Source: Epibacterium ulvae
Lineage (GTDB): Bacteria; Pseudomonadota; Alphaproteobacteria; Rhodobacterales; Rhodobacteraceae
Direction of reading: 5' to 3'
Assembly (NCBI RefSeq): GCF_900102795.1
Contig: NZ_FMWG01000001.1
Location: 186,001-250,000 of the forward strand
Length of the DNA stretch: 64,000 nucleotides
Positions 15,233 through 24,130 of the stretch are shown piece after piece. Both the position numbers and the translations under genes were made by a program. Under the pieces are notes generated by a model. It saw only the letters and a program-made list of their open reading frames with translations. It ran no database searches and was not told where the DNA came from. The stretch's first letter is position 1; each line of letters starts with the position of its first letter.

Positions 15233-16411
15233 TTAAGGGCGTTCAACGCAAAGCGCGACACCCATACCGCCGCCGATGCACAGAGTCGCGAGCCCTTTTT
15301 TCGCATCGCGCCGCTTCATTTCGAACAGCAAAGTATTAAGAACCCGGCAGCCAGATGCACCAATCGGGTGTCCAATGGCGATCGCGCCACCGTTGACGTT
15401 CACGATAGATGGATCCCAACCCATGTCTTTGTTCACAGCACAGGCCTGTGCAGCAAAGGCTTCGTTGGCTTCGACCAGATCCAGATCGTCAACGCTCCAG
15501 CCTGCTTTATCCAGCGCTTTGCGGGAGGCATAGATCGGGCCAACGCCCATGATGGATGGGTCCAGACCAGCTGTGGCGTAAGATGCGATTCGCGCCAACG
15601 GCTCAATGCCACGTTTTTCCGCATCATCCGCGCTCATCAGCAGGGTGGCTGCTGCGCCGTCGTTCAAACCAGATGCGTTTGCCGCGGTGACGGTGCCGCC
15701 ATCACGAATAAAGGCAGGGCGCAATTTTTGCATGGCGTCCAAGGTTGCGCCGTGGCGGATATACTCATCGCTGTCGACGGTGATATCACCTTTACGGTGT
15801 TTCACGGTAAAGGCTGCGATCTCATCCGCGAATTTGCCTGCTTTTTGTGCTGCTTCCGCTTTGTTTTGTGACGCAACTGCAAATTCGTCCTGCATATCGC
15901 GGCTGATCTGCCAGCGTTCTGCAACGTTTTCAGCAGTTTGTCCCATATGATAGCCATTAAAGGCATCCCACAGGCCGTCGCGGATCATCGTATCAATGTG
16001 CTTCATGTCACCCATTTTTGTGCCTGCACGCAGGTGTGCAGCATGGGGGGACAGGGTCATGTTTTCTTGGCCGCCGGCACAGACAATCGAGGCATCGCCC
16101 AGCTGAATGTGCTGCGCTGCAAGAGCAACCGCCCGCAGACCGGAACCACAGACCTGATTGATCCCCCATGCGGCGCTTTCTTGTGGCAGGCCTGCATTGA
16201 TGTGGGCTTGGCGGGCGGGGTTTTGGCCCTGACCAGCCGTGAGAACCTGACCGAGAATGGTTTCAGATACTTCGGATTTATCGACGCCTGCGCGCTCTAC
16301 GACGGCTTCCAGTACGGCGGCACCCAGATCGTGCGCGGGTGTAGTGGCAAACGCGCCACCAAAGCTGCCGACAGCGGTACGCGCGGCGGATGCAATTACA
16401 ACGTTGGTCAT
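15233..16411 (-). CDS. phbA: Acetyl-CoA acetyltransferase PhbA (thiolase)
   Basis: This biosynthetic thiolase condenses two acetyl-CoA. From ATG 16411 it has 392 residues and starts [20 protein letters not shown], the family N-terminus. The active-site Cys is residue 88 in [14 protein letters not shown], and the C-terminus has [16 protein letters not shown] and the second Cys in [14 protein letters not shown]. The open frame extends upstream to 16582, but that extension is Cys-rich and unlike thiolases. It supplies acetoacetyl-CoA to PhbB. Confidence 0.96.
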   Translation of the reverse strand: MTNVVIASAARTAVGSFGGAFATTPAHDLGAAVLEAVVERAGVDKSEVSETILGQVLTAGQGQNPARQAHINAGLPQESAAWGINQVCGSGLRAVALAAQHIQLGDASIVCAGGQENMTLSPHAAHLRAGTKMGDMKHIDTMIRDGLWDAFNGYHMGQTAENVAERWQISRDMQDEFAVASQNKAEAAQKAGKFADEIAAFTVKHRKGDITVDSDEYIRHGATLDAMQKLRPAFIRDGGTVTAANASGLNDGAAATLLMSADDAEKRGIEPLARIASYATAGLDPSIMGVGPIYASRKALDKAGWSVDDLDLVEANEAFAAQACAVNKDMGWDPSIVNVNGGAIAIGHPIGASGCRVLNTLLFEMKRRDAKKGLATLCIGGGMGVALCVERP

Positions 16412-16527
16412 GACATTCAGTCCTTTGTCATCCAGTATTTCCTGGAGCGCGGTATCGTCGCTGTCATGAAATCGTTGCAGCAGTGTCCACCGCGTTCCTC
16501 CTCCCATACAGGGACAGGGTAAGCGAA

Positions 16528-16543
16528 TGCTGCAGGTGCAGCA
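16528..16543. promoter_or_regulatory. Perfect TGC-rich dyad upstream of phbA (candidate PhaR site)
   Basis: TGCTGCA-GG-TGCAGCA is a perfect 7-bp inverted repeat 117 bp before the phbA start. PhaR/PhbF-type repressors of polyhydroxyalkanoate genes in related bacteria bind TGC-rich dyads, so this is a reasonable candidate operator. The assignment is by location and resemblance only. Confidence 0.5.
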
Positions 16544-16658
16544 GCCACAGCCTGTCTTAGTCTTGGTCGGCCTGTCAACCAAGCTGGAAAAAAATCTGTA
16601 GGGCCAGATTTAATTTACGGGGATCTTCTGGTGGACCTTATGTGCCCAAAAGCGCAGT

Positions 16659-17501
16659 TTAAGCGCGACGTTGAGCCTTTAGATCTTCCACCCAGGGGGC
16701 TCTCACGGTGGGCGCCCCATAAAGGTAACCCTGCAGGCAGTCGACACCGATATCGACCAGGAATTGTGCTTCAGCTTCAGTTTCAACCGATTCGGCAACG
16801 GTGAGCATATCAAACTGCTTAGCCACTCCGACAAGGGCACGTACAACAGACTGGTTGTCATGTGTTTCCAATATGTTGCGCACAAATTTTCCGTCAATCT
16901 TCACCGCATCAAAGAAGAATTGGCGGAAGTGCGCGATTGCCATACTGCCCGATCCGAAATTATCCATTGCAAAGGCAATCCCGTGGTCCTGCATGCGGGT
17001 CATAAAGTCGAGCACCAGTTCAGGTGCACCTTGTGTCGAAGCTTCGGTGATTTCCAGCAAGAGGCGTTCACCGATGGTCGCATCTTTGCTGAGAAAACGT
17101 TTCAGTACCTTGCCCCAGCGTTCATACCCGATGGAACGTGCTGACATATTGATAGACAGGCGAATATTTGGATGCTTGGACAGTGTTCTAAGCCCGTGTT
17201 GAAGCGCAAGGCAGTCCAGCTCACGACCAAGTTCAGTATCTTCGACAACATCCATGAATTCCCGGGCTGGGATCACCCGCCCGGTGGAATCTAAAACGCG
17301 GATATAGCCTTCGTAAAAGGCAACGTTGTGTGGCGGCAGGGCTTGCATAATCGGCTGATATGCAAGCAGTGTTTGGTCGAATTTAATCGCATCCGCAACC
17401 ATATCAAGCACAGAACGATCACGGCCTGTTATTGCAGAGGACAGTGGATTGTCGCTACCTGCAGGGAGATCAGCGTATTTCAAACGTTTTTTATGTCTCA
17501 C
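16659..17501 (-). CDS. EAL-domain protein with altered metal-site residues
   Basis: The single EAL domain (c-di-GMP phosphodiesterase fold, 280 residues from GTG 17501) has no GGDEF, membrane or sensor domain. The signature Glu is kept in FYEGYIRV (EGY instead of EAL). SINMSA gives the Asn, LLLEITE the second Glu, VKIDGKF the Lys, VAESVE the next Glu and LQGYLYG the Gln. The metal loop reads MDNFGSG instead of xDDFGTG, so one of the paired Asp is Asn. Activity may be weak or lost. The start is uncertain: TTG 17516 is an alternative, but GGGGA lies six bases before GTG 17501. Confidence 0.85.
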   Translation of the reverse strand: MRHKKRLKYADLPAGSDNPLSSAITGRDRSVLDMVADAIKFDQTLLAYQPIMQALPPHNVAFYEGYIRVLDSTGRVIPAREFMDVVEDTELGRELDCLALQHGLRTLSKHPNIRLSINMSARSIGYERWGKVLKRFLSKDATIGERLLLEITEASTQGAPELVLDFMTRMQDHGIAFAMDNFGSGSMAIAHFRQFFFDAVKIDGKFVRNILETHDNQSVVRALVGVAKQFDMLTVAESVETEAEAQFLVDIGVDCLQGYLYGAPTVRAPWVEDLKAQRRA

Positions 17502-17566
17502 GGGCCTTCCCCACAAAATCCTATACGCAAAGCATGCGTCACTTTGGATCTTGAGGCAAAACCATG

Positions 17567-17607
17567 AAGCAGCAATTAAAATTCAAATTTTATTGGTGCT
17601 GCTGCTT
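17567..17607. other. A+T-rich double inverted repeat
   Basis: The outer arms AAGCAGCA (17567-17574) and TGCTGCTT (17600-17607) enclose an inner arm pair TAAAATT/AATTTTA. It lies in the 174-bp spacer between the TlpA-like gene and the EAL gene, both on the minus strand. It could act as a 3' end structure for the thioredoxin transcript or as an operator for the EAL gene. Confidence 0.45.
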
Positions 17608-17675
17608 TGTGCTAAAGCGCAGGCCAATCGCTAAAGAACGGCCTGAGCTATATATCAAGAAGGGTAACCGAGGCC

Positions 17676-18239
17676 TTACTCGTCAGTCATCAAAGCCTGA
17701 ACAATTGCCTTGGCGCTGTTTGAATTCCATTCAGCATCGCCCAAAAGCCGGGCGATTTCTTTACCATCACGATCTAATAGAACAGTGATTGGCAGGCCAA
17801 TCACGGCCATTTCACGTGCAAGCTGCTGACGCGGATCCTGATGGCGCGGCAGATTGTCGATACCATGTTCATCAAAGAATTTTTGGATACCAGCCGGAGA
17901 GTTACGACCAGTTGCAATGGTCAGAACTTCAAAATCATCACCGCCAAATTCAGCCTGTAGTTCGGAAATTTGTGGCATTTCCTTGCGGCAAGGGGCGCAC
18001 CATGTCGCCCAGAAATTTAACAGGACAATTTTGCCTTTGTAATCTTCAAGCGTTGCAGTGCCTGCGCCATCGGCCAGTTCAAATGGCACTTGCGAGACAT
18101 CGCGTGGCGCTTTGTGCACCACAAGACGGCGTAAACTGTCTTCGCGCAGGGCTTCCAGGGCCGCTTGATCTGCGGCGACAGCGGCATTTGCACCAAGCGC
18201 AAGAGCCATATAAAGGGTGAGAGAACGAAATAGACGCAT
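17676..18239 (-). CDS. TlpA-family periplasmic thioredoxin-like protein
   Basis: The 187-residue protein has a signal peptide ([20 protein letters not shown], cut near VAA-DQ) and a thioredoxin fold with the redox motif WCAPC (Cys 81 and 84) in [16 protein letters not shown] and the cis-Pro in [10 protein letters not shown]. TlpA/ResA-type proteins reduce disulfides in the periplasm, for example in cytochrome maturation; the partner here is unknown. Its start codon is only 20 bp from that of argH on the other strand, and GGAG precedes the ATG. Confidence 0.92.
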   Translation of the reverse strand: MRLFRSLTLYMALALGANAAVAADQAALEALREDSLRRLVVHKAPRDVSQVPFELADGAGTATLEDYKGKIVLLNFWATWCAPCRKEMPQISELQAEFGGDDFEVLTIATGRNSPAGIQKFFDEHGIDNLPRHQDPRQQLAREMAVIGLPITVLLDRDGKEIARLLGDAEWNSNSAKAIVQALMTDE

Positions 18240-18259
18240 ATTATCTCCAGGGTTCCACC

Positions 18260-19654
18260 ATGACAGACCAGACCTCGAACCAGATGTGGGGCGGCCGCTT
18301 TGCCGCTGGGCCAGACGCGATCATGGAGGCGATCAATGCCTCAATCGGGTTTGACAAGCGGATGGCAGCCCAAGACATTCAAGGGTCGCGGGCCCACGCT
18401 GCCATGTTGGCTGCGTCAGGCGTTATTACGGATAGTGATGCCGAGGCCATTCGGGAAGGGTTGCTCACAATTTTGTCAGAAATTGAGGCCGGAAATTTCC
18501 AATTTTCCACCGCTTTGGAAGACATTCACATGAATGTGGAGGCCCGCCTGAAAGAAATCATCGGAGAACCGGCTGGGCGACTGCACACGGGGCGGTCGCG
18601 CAATGATCAAGTGGCGACAGATTTTAAACTGTGGGTGCGGGATCAATTGGATGCAGCCGAAACCGGGCTTTTGGCTTTGATTGCGGCGCTTTTGGATCAG
18701 GCCGAAGCGGGTGCAGACTGGGTTATGCCGGGCTTTACCCATTTGCAGACGGCGCAGCCTGTGACTTGGGGCCACCACATGATGGCCTATGTGGAAATGT
18801 TTGGCCGTGATCTCTCACGCGTGCGTGATGCGCGGACACGTATGAATGAATGTCCTCTGGGGGCTGCTGCACTGGCCGGAACCTCATTTCCGATTGATCG
18901 CAGCATGACCGCAGAGGCGCTGGGGTTTGAGCGGCCGGCCGCAAATTCACTGGATGCCGTATCAGACCGGGATTTCGCGCTGGAATTCCTGTCTGTCGCA
19001 TCGATCTGTGCGGTGCACCTCAGCCGCTTTGCCGAAGAGCTGGTGATCTGGTCGTCTGCGCAGTTCCGTTTTGTGACCCTGTCCGACCGATTCTCAACCG
19101 GCTCCTCAATCATGCCACAAAAGAAAAACCCAGATGCAGCAGAGCTGATCCGCGCTAAGGTCGGGCGGATCTTTGGGGCCAATACGGCCCTGATGATGGT
19201 GATGAAGGGCCTGCCTCTGGCCTATTCAAAAGACATGCAGGAAGACAAAGAACAGGTCTTTGATGCTGCAGACAACCTGATGCTGGCGCTTGCTGCGATG
19301 GAAGGCATGGTGAAAGACATGTCTGCAAATCGTGAAAGCCTTGCAGCGGCGGCTGGCAGCGGATTTTCCACGGCAACGGATTTGGCGGATTGGCTTGTTC
19401 GGGTGCTCAAAGTGCCATTCCGGGATGCGCATCATGTGACGGGCACGCTTGTCGGCATGGCAGAAGCACGTGGCTGTGATCTGCCTGATCTGAGCCTTGA
19501 TGACATGCAAGGGGTGCATTCTGGGATCACCGAGGATATCTTTACAGTACTGGGGGTCGAAAATTCAGTGAATTCGCGTACAAGCTATGGCGGCACAGCC
19601 CCAGAGCAGGTGCGCGCGCAGGTCACCCGTTGGAAAGCTCTTCTTGCGCAGTGA
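18260..19654 (+). CDS. argH: Argininosuccinate lyase
   Basis: ArgH splits argininosuccinate into arginine and fumarate, the last step of arginine synthesis. The 464-residue protein starts with [14 protein letters not shown] and carries [24 protein letters not shown] and the fumarase/aspartase superfamily signature [12 protein letters not shown]. The ATG lies 20 bp from the divergent TlpA-like gene, with AGGG upstream. A small lipoprotein gene and lysA follow on the same strand. Confidence 0.97.
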   Translation: MTDQTSNQMWGGRFAAGPDAIMEAINASIGFDKRMAAQDIQGSRAHAAMLAASGVITDSDAEAIREGLLTILSEIEAGNFQFSTALEDIHMNVEARLKEIIGEPAGRLHTGRSRNDQVATDFKLWVRDQLDAAETGLLALIAALLDQAEAGADWVMPGFTHLQTAQPVTWGHHMMAYVEMFGRDLSRVRDARTRMNECPLGAAALAGTSFPIDRSMTAEALGFERPAANSLDAVSDRDFALEFLSVASICAVHLSRFAEELVIWSSAQFRFVTLSDRFSTGSSIMPQKKNPDAAELIRAKVGRIFGANTALMMVMKGLPLAYSKDMQEDKEQVFDAADNLMLALAAMEGMVKDMSANRESLAAAAGSGFSTATDLADWLVRVLKVPFRDAHHVTGTLVGMAEARGCDLPDLSLDDMQGVHSGITEDIFTVLGVENSVNSRTSYGGTAPEQVRAQVTRWKALLAQ

Positions 19655-19695
19655 GTGCTTCGCTGATTGTCTGAAGTCGAATAAAGGTGAGGACC

Positions 19696-19884
19696 ATGAT
19701 AGCTCAAAGCATGAAAGTTGCGGCACTCCTGCTGGGTCTTTTTATGGTTGCAGGTTGCGGCGTTGATGGGGAGCCTATTCGCCCCACTCTGAACGCAGGT
19801 GTCGGGGTGTCCTCAAATGGTGTTCATCTTGGTGGACGGGTTGGGGCCAATAAGGGGCCTGTCTCGGTGACCGTCGGGTTTTAA
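19696..19884 (+). CDS. Small predicted lipoprotein
   Basis: The 62-residue protein starts MIAQSMKVAALLLGLFMVAG followed by Cys, a lipobox (VAGC) that predicts lipidation and membrane anchoring. The mature part of about 42 residues is glycine- and valine-rich (NAGVGVSSNGVHLGGRVGAN), suggestive of beta structure. AAAGGTGAGG precedes ATG 19696; an in-frame GTG at 19687 overlaps that site and is unlikely. It lies between argH and lysA, an arrangement common in roseobacters. The function is unknown. Confidence 0.8.
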   Translation: MIAQSMKVAALLLGLFMVAGCGVDGEPIRPTLNAGVGVSSNGVHLGGRVGANKGPVSVTVGF

Positions 19885-19894
19885 GCAGCTCGCT

Positions 19895-20094
19895 GGGGGG
19901 GCTCCCGCCCGTCGGAAAACCCTATCGGGCTTCCTCCCGTTGGGCATGGCACCGCGCAAAGGCGCGGTGCGGTTGCGGCAAACACCAATGTTGGTAGAGG
20001 TCGCGATCGCGCTGTGGGGGCGTAAGCCCACGCAGCGCGCTTGGCCCAACGGGGGCGGCTCCTTCTGTGAAGGTGCTGACACGGGCGGGAGCCC
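19895..20094. repeat. Mosaic palindromic intergenic repeat, copy 3 (composite)
   Basis: The spacer between the lipoprotein gene and lysA is built from repeat modules. GGGGGCTCCCGCC (19897-19909) equals 9564-9576. CCCGTTGGGCATGGCACCG (19936-19954) is a 19-bp exact match to the complement of 2256-2274 and leads into a perfect 9-bp stem GCACCGCGC/GCGCGGTGC (19949-19970). Inverted copies follow: GCGCTTGGCCCAAC (20037-20050) and GGCGGGAGCCC (20084-20094). The whole is a rough inverted arrangement about 200 bp long with no convincing ORF. Confidence 0.78.
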
Positions 20095-20174
20095 TTGTGT
20101 GACATTCCCCCGGTTTGCCAGCGATACGCGGAATCAATTGATCCCACCGCAGCTTTTGGTCTAAGCGCTGTGGT

Positions 20175-21440
20175 ATGGATCATTTTCTCTACCGTGACGG
20201 CGCCCTCTACGCCGAAGACGTGCCAGTGGCCGAGATTGCGGCTGCGGTTGGCACTCCGTTTTATGTCTATTCCACTGCGACGCTGGAACGTCACTTCAAG
20301 CTTTTTGATGAGGCGCTTGAAGGGACAGAACACCTTGTGTGCTACGCGATGAAGGCAGCCTCCAATCAGGCGATCCTGAAAACACTGGCCAAGCTGGGCG
20401 CAGGCATGGATGTGGTCAGCCAGGGCGAATATCTGCGCGCGCGTGCTGCGGGCGTTCCGGGTGATAAGATCGTCTTTTCTGGCGTTGGCAAAACCTATGA
20501 GGAAATCCACACGGCGCTGACGGGCGGCATTCGTCAGTTTAACGTGGAATCCGAACCTGAAATGATCGTTATTGATCAGGTTGCACAAAAACTGGGCGTC
20601 AAAGCGCCCATCACGATCCGGGTGAACCCCGACGTGGATGCAAAAACCCATGCCAAAATTGCAACCGGCAAGTCCGAGAACAAATTCGGCATCCCGATTT
20701 CGCGCGCCAAAGAGGTTTATGCGCTGGCCGCCAGCCTTCCGGGGCTAGAGGTCATCGGGATCGATTGCCACATCGGCTCACAGCTGACCGATCTTGAACC
20801 CTTTCGCCTTGCCTATGAAAAAGTGGCAGAGTTGACTGAAACCCTGCGCGCCGAAGGTCACAATATTCGCCGCCTTGATCTGGGCGGCGGTCTGGGTATC
20901 CCCTACACGCGCTCTAATGAGGCCCCCCCGCTGCCGGTGGAATATGGCCAATTGATCAAAGACACGCTGGGCCATCTGGACTGCGAGATTGAGATCGAAC
21001 CCGGGCGCCTGATTGCTGGCAACGCGGGGCTGATGGTGTCAAAAGTGATCTATGTGAAATCGGGCGAGGGCCGAGATTTCCTGATCATTGATGGTGCGAT
21101 GAATGATCTCATTCGCCCCGCGATGTATGAAGCACATCACGACATCATCCCCGTGATTGAACCTGTGCCCGGAACCGAACAGCAGCCCTATGATATCGTC
21201 GGACCTGTGTGCGAATCTGGCGATACTTTCGCCAAACAGCGCAACCTTGCGCCAATGGTAGCAGGGGATCTGGTGGCGTTCCGCAGTGCTGGGGCTTACG
21301 GTGCGGTGATGGCGAGCGAATACAACAGCCGCCCCCTGATCCCCGAGGTTTTGGTGCATGGCGATCAATTCGCGGTTATTCGCGAACGTCCTTCCTTTGA
21401 CGAAATGATAAATCGCGATACCATACCCGCGTGGCTCTGA
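20175..21440 (+). CDS. lysA: Diaminopimelate decarboxylase
   Basis: LysA makes lysine from meso-diaminopimelate. This 421-residue fold-type III PLP enzyme has the PLP lysine at residue 60 in CYAMKAASNQAIL, then DVVSQGEYLRA, the GIDCHIGSQ segment, the glycine loop LDLGGGLGIPY and VGPVCESGDTFAK, whose Cys contributes to the second subunit's active site. The stop codon overlaps a small GAGGCA/TGCCTC hairpin (21439-21453) ahead of the next gene. Confidence 0.97.
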   Translation: MDHFLYRDGALYAEDVPVAEIAAAVGTPFYVYSTATLERHFKLFDEALEGTEHLVCYAMKAASNQAILKTLAKLGAGMDVVSQGEYLRARAAGVPGDKIVFSGVGKTYEEIHTALTGGIRQFNVESEPEMIVIDQVAQKLGVKAPITIRVNPDVDAKTHAKIATGKSENKFGIPISRAKEVYALAASLPGLEVIGIDCHIGSQLTDLEPFRLAYEKVAELTETLRAEGHNIRRLDLGGGLGIPYTRSNEAPPLPVEYGQLIKDTLGHLDCEIEIEPGRLIAGNAGLMVSKVIYVKSGEGRDFLIIDGAMNDLIRPAMYEAHHDIIPVIEPVPGTEQQPYDIVGPVCESGDTFAKQRNLAPMVAGDLVAFRSAGAYGAVMASEYNSRPLIPEVLVHGDQFAVIRERPSFDEMINRDTIPAWL

Positions 21441-21476
21441 GGCATTCTGCCTCTGGGTGAGTGGAGGCAAAAGCCT

Positions 21477-24077
21477 ATGGCGCAGCACCAGACGCGGAAT
21501 GATACGGCGCACCCTGCACGACAGGGGGGCCTTGATCCGCGCCTGAAACCTTTGCGCTGGCAATTGCGACTGACCCAGATGGGCCTGCTGTCAGAACGGC
21601 TTTTGCGGGCCTATTGGCCTGCGGGGGCTATCGCAACTCTGGCCGCTGGGCTGGCGATGATGGGCTTGCAGGACATTTTGTCGCTGACAGGTCTATGGGC
21701 GATTTCTGTCCTGTTTGTGCTGTGTTTTTCAATGGCCACCATATCGGGCAGCCGCCGGATGCGTTGGCCAAGCCTAGCTGATGCCATTGCGCATCTTGAT
21801 CAGGCGCTCATAGGGCGACCGATTTCGGGGCTGCTGGATGAACAGGCGCTGGGCGCGGATGACCCAGCATCCCATCAATTGTGGCAGGCCCATCAGGCCC
21901 GCCTGCAGCAAAAGGCTTTGCAGGCAACTGCGCCAAAGCCAGATCTGAATATCGCGCCTGCTGATCCATTCGCATTGCGCTATGTTGCGCTGATGATTTT
22001 GGCAATAGCCTTGTTGTTTGGTTCGGTCTGGCAGGTGCAGACACTTGCACGTGTAATGCCCGGACAGGGGGCATCCGCAGCGATTGGTCCCAGTTGGGAG
22101 GGATGGATTGAACCGCCGCGCTACACGGGCCTTCCTGTGCTTTATCTGAATGATCAGACAGGCCGCACCCTGACCTTGCCACGGGGCAGCCAGATTACGT
22201 TGCGCTTTTATGGTGAAGTTGGCGCATTGATTTTGTCAGAAACGGTGTCTGCCCGCACTGAAAACCTGCCATCCGCTGCTGATCCGGAACAGTCTTTTTC
22301 TGTCACGCAATCAGGGGCTCTTGCAATTGAAGGCGCGGGCGGCCAACAGTGGCAGGTGACTCTGCTGCCAGATACCGCACCACGGATCTCTGTGGCTGGC
22401 GCTGCAGATCTGTCGAGCGAAGGCTACATGACGCTGCCCTTTACGGCGGTTGATGACTATGGGGTTGAAGCTGGACGCGCTGTGATCGCGCTTGATCTTT
22501 TGGCAGTGGACCGCCGCCATGGGCTTGCCCTTGATCCAGAAGACACCACCGCCATAGAACTGGATCTGCCGTTGCCCCTTACCGGTGACCGCCGGGATTT
22601 TACCGAGACCTTGATGGAAGATTTTTCTGATCATGTCTGGGCCAACCTGCCTGTCGTGGTGACGCTTTATGCGCAAGACGCAGCCGGGCAAGTGACTGAA
22701 ACCGCAGGGTTTGGGACATCTCTGAAAGCTCGTCGTTTCTTTGATCCCTTAGCGGCCGCTGTGGTGGAGCAGCGGCGTGATTTGTTGTGGAATCGTGACA
22801 ATGGGCGGCGTGTTACGCAAATTTTGCAAACCCTCTCACATCGTCCCGATGAGATGTTCCGTGACAGCGGTGATTATCTGCAAATGCGGGTAATCCTGCG
22901 CCGGTTGGATCATTATGTGCAGGCGGGGCTGACATCACCGCAGCAGGATGAGATCGCCGCGGCGCTTTGGGAGTTGGCGCTGAAACTGGAACATGGAGAT
23001 TTAAACGATGCTCTGGAACGGATGCGCCGCGCTCAGGAGCGGTTAAGTCAGGCAATGCGAGACGGGGCAAGCGATAGCGAGATCGCTGAACTCATGCAGG
23101 AATTGCGTGATGCAACGCAGGAATATATGCAACGTCTGCAACAACAGGCGCAAAACAGCGACACAGATGAGGATGAACGTTCGTCCGACAATGCGCTGGA
23201 ACTGACCCAAGATGATCTTCAGGCGATGATGGATCGCATCCAGGACCTTATGGAGCAGGGGCGCATGGCTGAGGCCGAGCAAGCCTTGCGAGAATTCCAG
23301 CAGTTGATGGAAAATATGCAAGTTGCGGAAGGGCAGCAGGGGCAAAATGGATCTCCCGGTGAAAATGCAATGGAAGGGCTTGCAGAGACACTGCGCGAGC
23401 AACAGGGGCTTTCGGATCAGGCCTTTCGGGATCTCCAGCAGCAATTTAACCCAAATGCCCCGCGCGGTGAGCAAGGGAACCCAGAATCTGGCCAGCAACC
23501 TCAACCCGGTCAGGACGGTGAGCAGGGACAAGGCGATCAGGGACAGGAGGGCCAATCTGGGTCTGGGCAATCCGGTCAAGGAAGCGCGCCCGGACAGGGT
23601 CAGTCCCTTGCCGATCAGCAGCGCAGCCTGCGTCAGGAACTTGATCGCCAGCAGGGAGCACTGCCATTTGGCAGCGAACCCGATGGTCAGGCGGCCCGTG
23701 ATGCGCTTGATCGTGCCGGGCGTGCGATGGATCAGGCCGAAGATGCCTTGCGTGATGGGGATATGGCAGGCGCTATAGACAATCAGTCTGATGCAATGGA
23801 AGCCTTGCGTGAAGGCATGCGTGCCTTGGGCGAAGCAATGGCACAAGACAATGGCACGCAACCGGGTCAGGGCGAAAGCGGTCAGGCCAATTCACAGCAA
23901 AGTACAGATCCACTGGGCCGCAGCGGTCAGGGGATAAGCGAAGGCGGGCCGATCGGGGATGGTGAAGCCTATCGGCGTGCGTGGGAGTTATTGGATGAAA
24001 TCCGGCGCCGCTCTGGGGATGGGGACCGTAGCCCGACAGAGCGAAATTACCTCGAACGCTTGTTGGATCGCTTCTAA
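21477..24077 (+). CDS. TIGR02302 family membrane protein (DUF4175)
   Basis: This 866-residue protein matches the alphaproteobacterial TIGR02302 layout. Near the N-terminus are hydrophobic segments (about residues 45-90), and another lies around 163-183. A long extracytoplasmic region follows, and the C-terminal third has a coiled-coil Q/E-rich part and a low-complexity tract of G, Q, S and N (roughly residues 615-710). It ends with RAWELLDEIRRRSGDGDRSP. The function is unknown; the architecture suggests an envelope role. GGAGG precedes the ATG, 36 bp after lysA. Confidence 0.9.
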   Translation: MAQHQTRNDTAHPARQGGLDPRLKPLRWQLRLTQMGLLSERLLRAYWPAGAIATLAAGLAMMGLQDILSLTGLWAISVLFVLCFSMATISGSRRMRWPSLADAIAHLDQALIGRPISGLLDEQALGADDPASHQLWQAHQARLQQKALQATAPKPDLNIAPADPFALRYVALMILAIALLFGSVWQVQTLARVMPGQGASAAIGPSWEGWIEPPRYTGLPVLYLNDQTGRTLTLPRGSQITLRFYGEVGALILSETVSARTENLPSAADPEQSFSVTQSGALAIEGAGGQQWQVTLLPDTAPRISVAGAADLSSEGYMTLPFTAVDDYGVEAGRAVIALDLLAVDRRHGLALDPEDTTAIELDLPLPLTGDRRDFTETLMEDFSDHVWANLPVVVTLYAQDAAGQVTETAGFGTSLKARRFFDPLAAAVVEQRRDLLWNRDNGRRVTQILQTLSHRPDEMFRDSGDYLQMRVILRRLDHYVQAGLTSPQQDEIAAALWELALKLEHGDLNDALERMRRAQERLSQAMRDGASDSEIAELMQELRDATQEYMQRLQQQAQNSDTDEDERSSDNALELTQDDLQAMMDRIQDLMEQGRMAEAEQALREFQQLMENMQVAEGQQGQNGSPGENAMEGLAETLREQQGLSDQAFRDLQQQFNPNAPRGEQGNPESGQQPQPGQDGEQGQGDQGQEGQSGSGQSGQGSAPGQGQSLADQQRSLRQELDRQQGALPFGSEPDGQAARDALDRAGRAMDQAEDALRDGDMAGAIDNQSDAMEALREGMRALGEAMAQDNGTQPGQGESGQANSQQSTDPLGRSGQGISEGGPIGDGEAYRRAWELLDEIRRRSGDGDRSPTERNYLERLLDRF

Positions 24078-24130
24078 TACGATCTGTCCACGAGCGAAGC
24101 AAATTCCTCTTTGAAACAATGGGTCAGCGT

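Noticed and set aside
16412-16582. N-terminal extension of phbA to 16582
   Set aside because: The added 57 residues are Cys-rich, absent from thiolases and overlap the candidate regulatory dyad.
19895-20094. Repeat-rich spacer considered as a riboswitch upstream of lysA
   Set aside because: It shares exact modules with spacers after moeA and ispE, which are unrelated to lysine, and lacks the conserved core of the lysine riboswitch as far as I can judge.
23043-23861. 272-codon ORF antisense to the TIGR02302 gene
   Set aside because: Its Leu-rich appearance comes from reading the Gln/Glu tract backwards.
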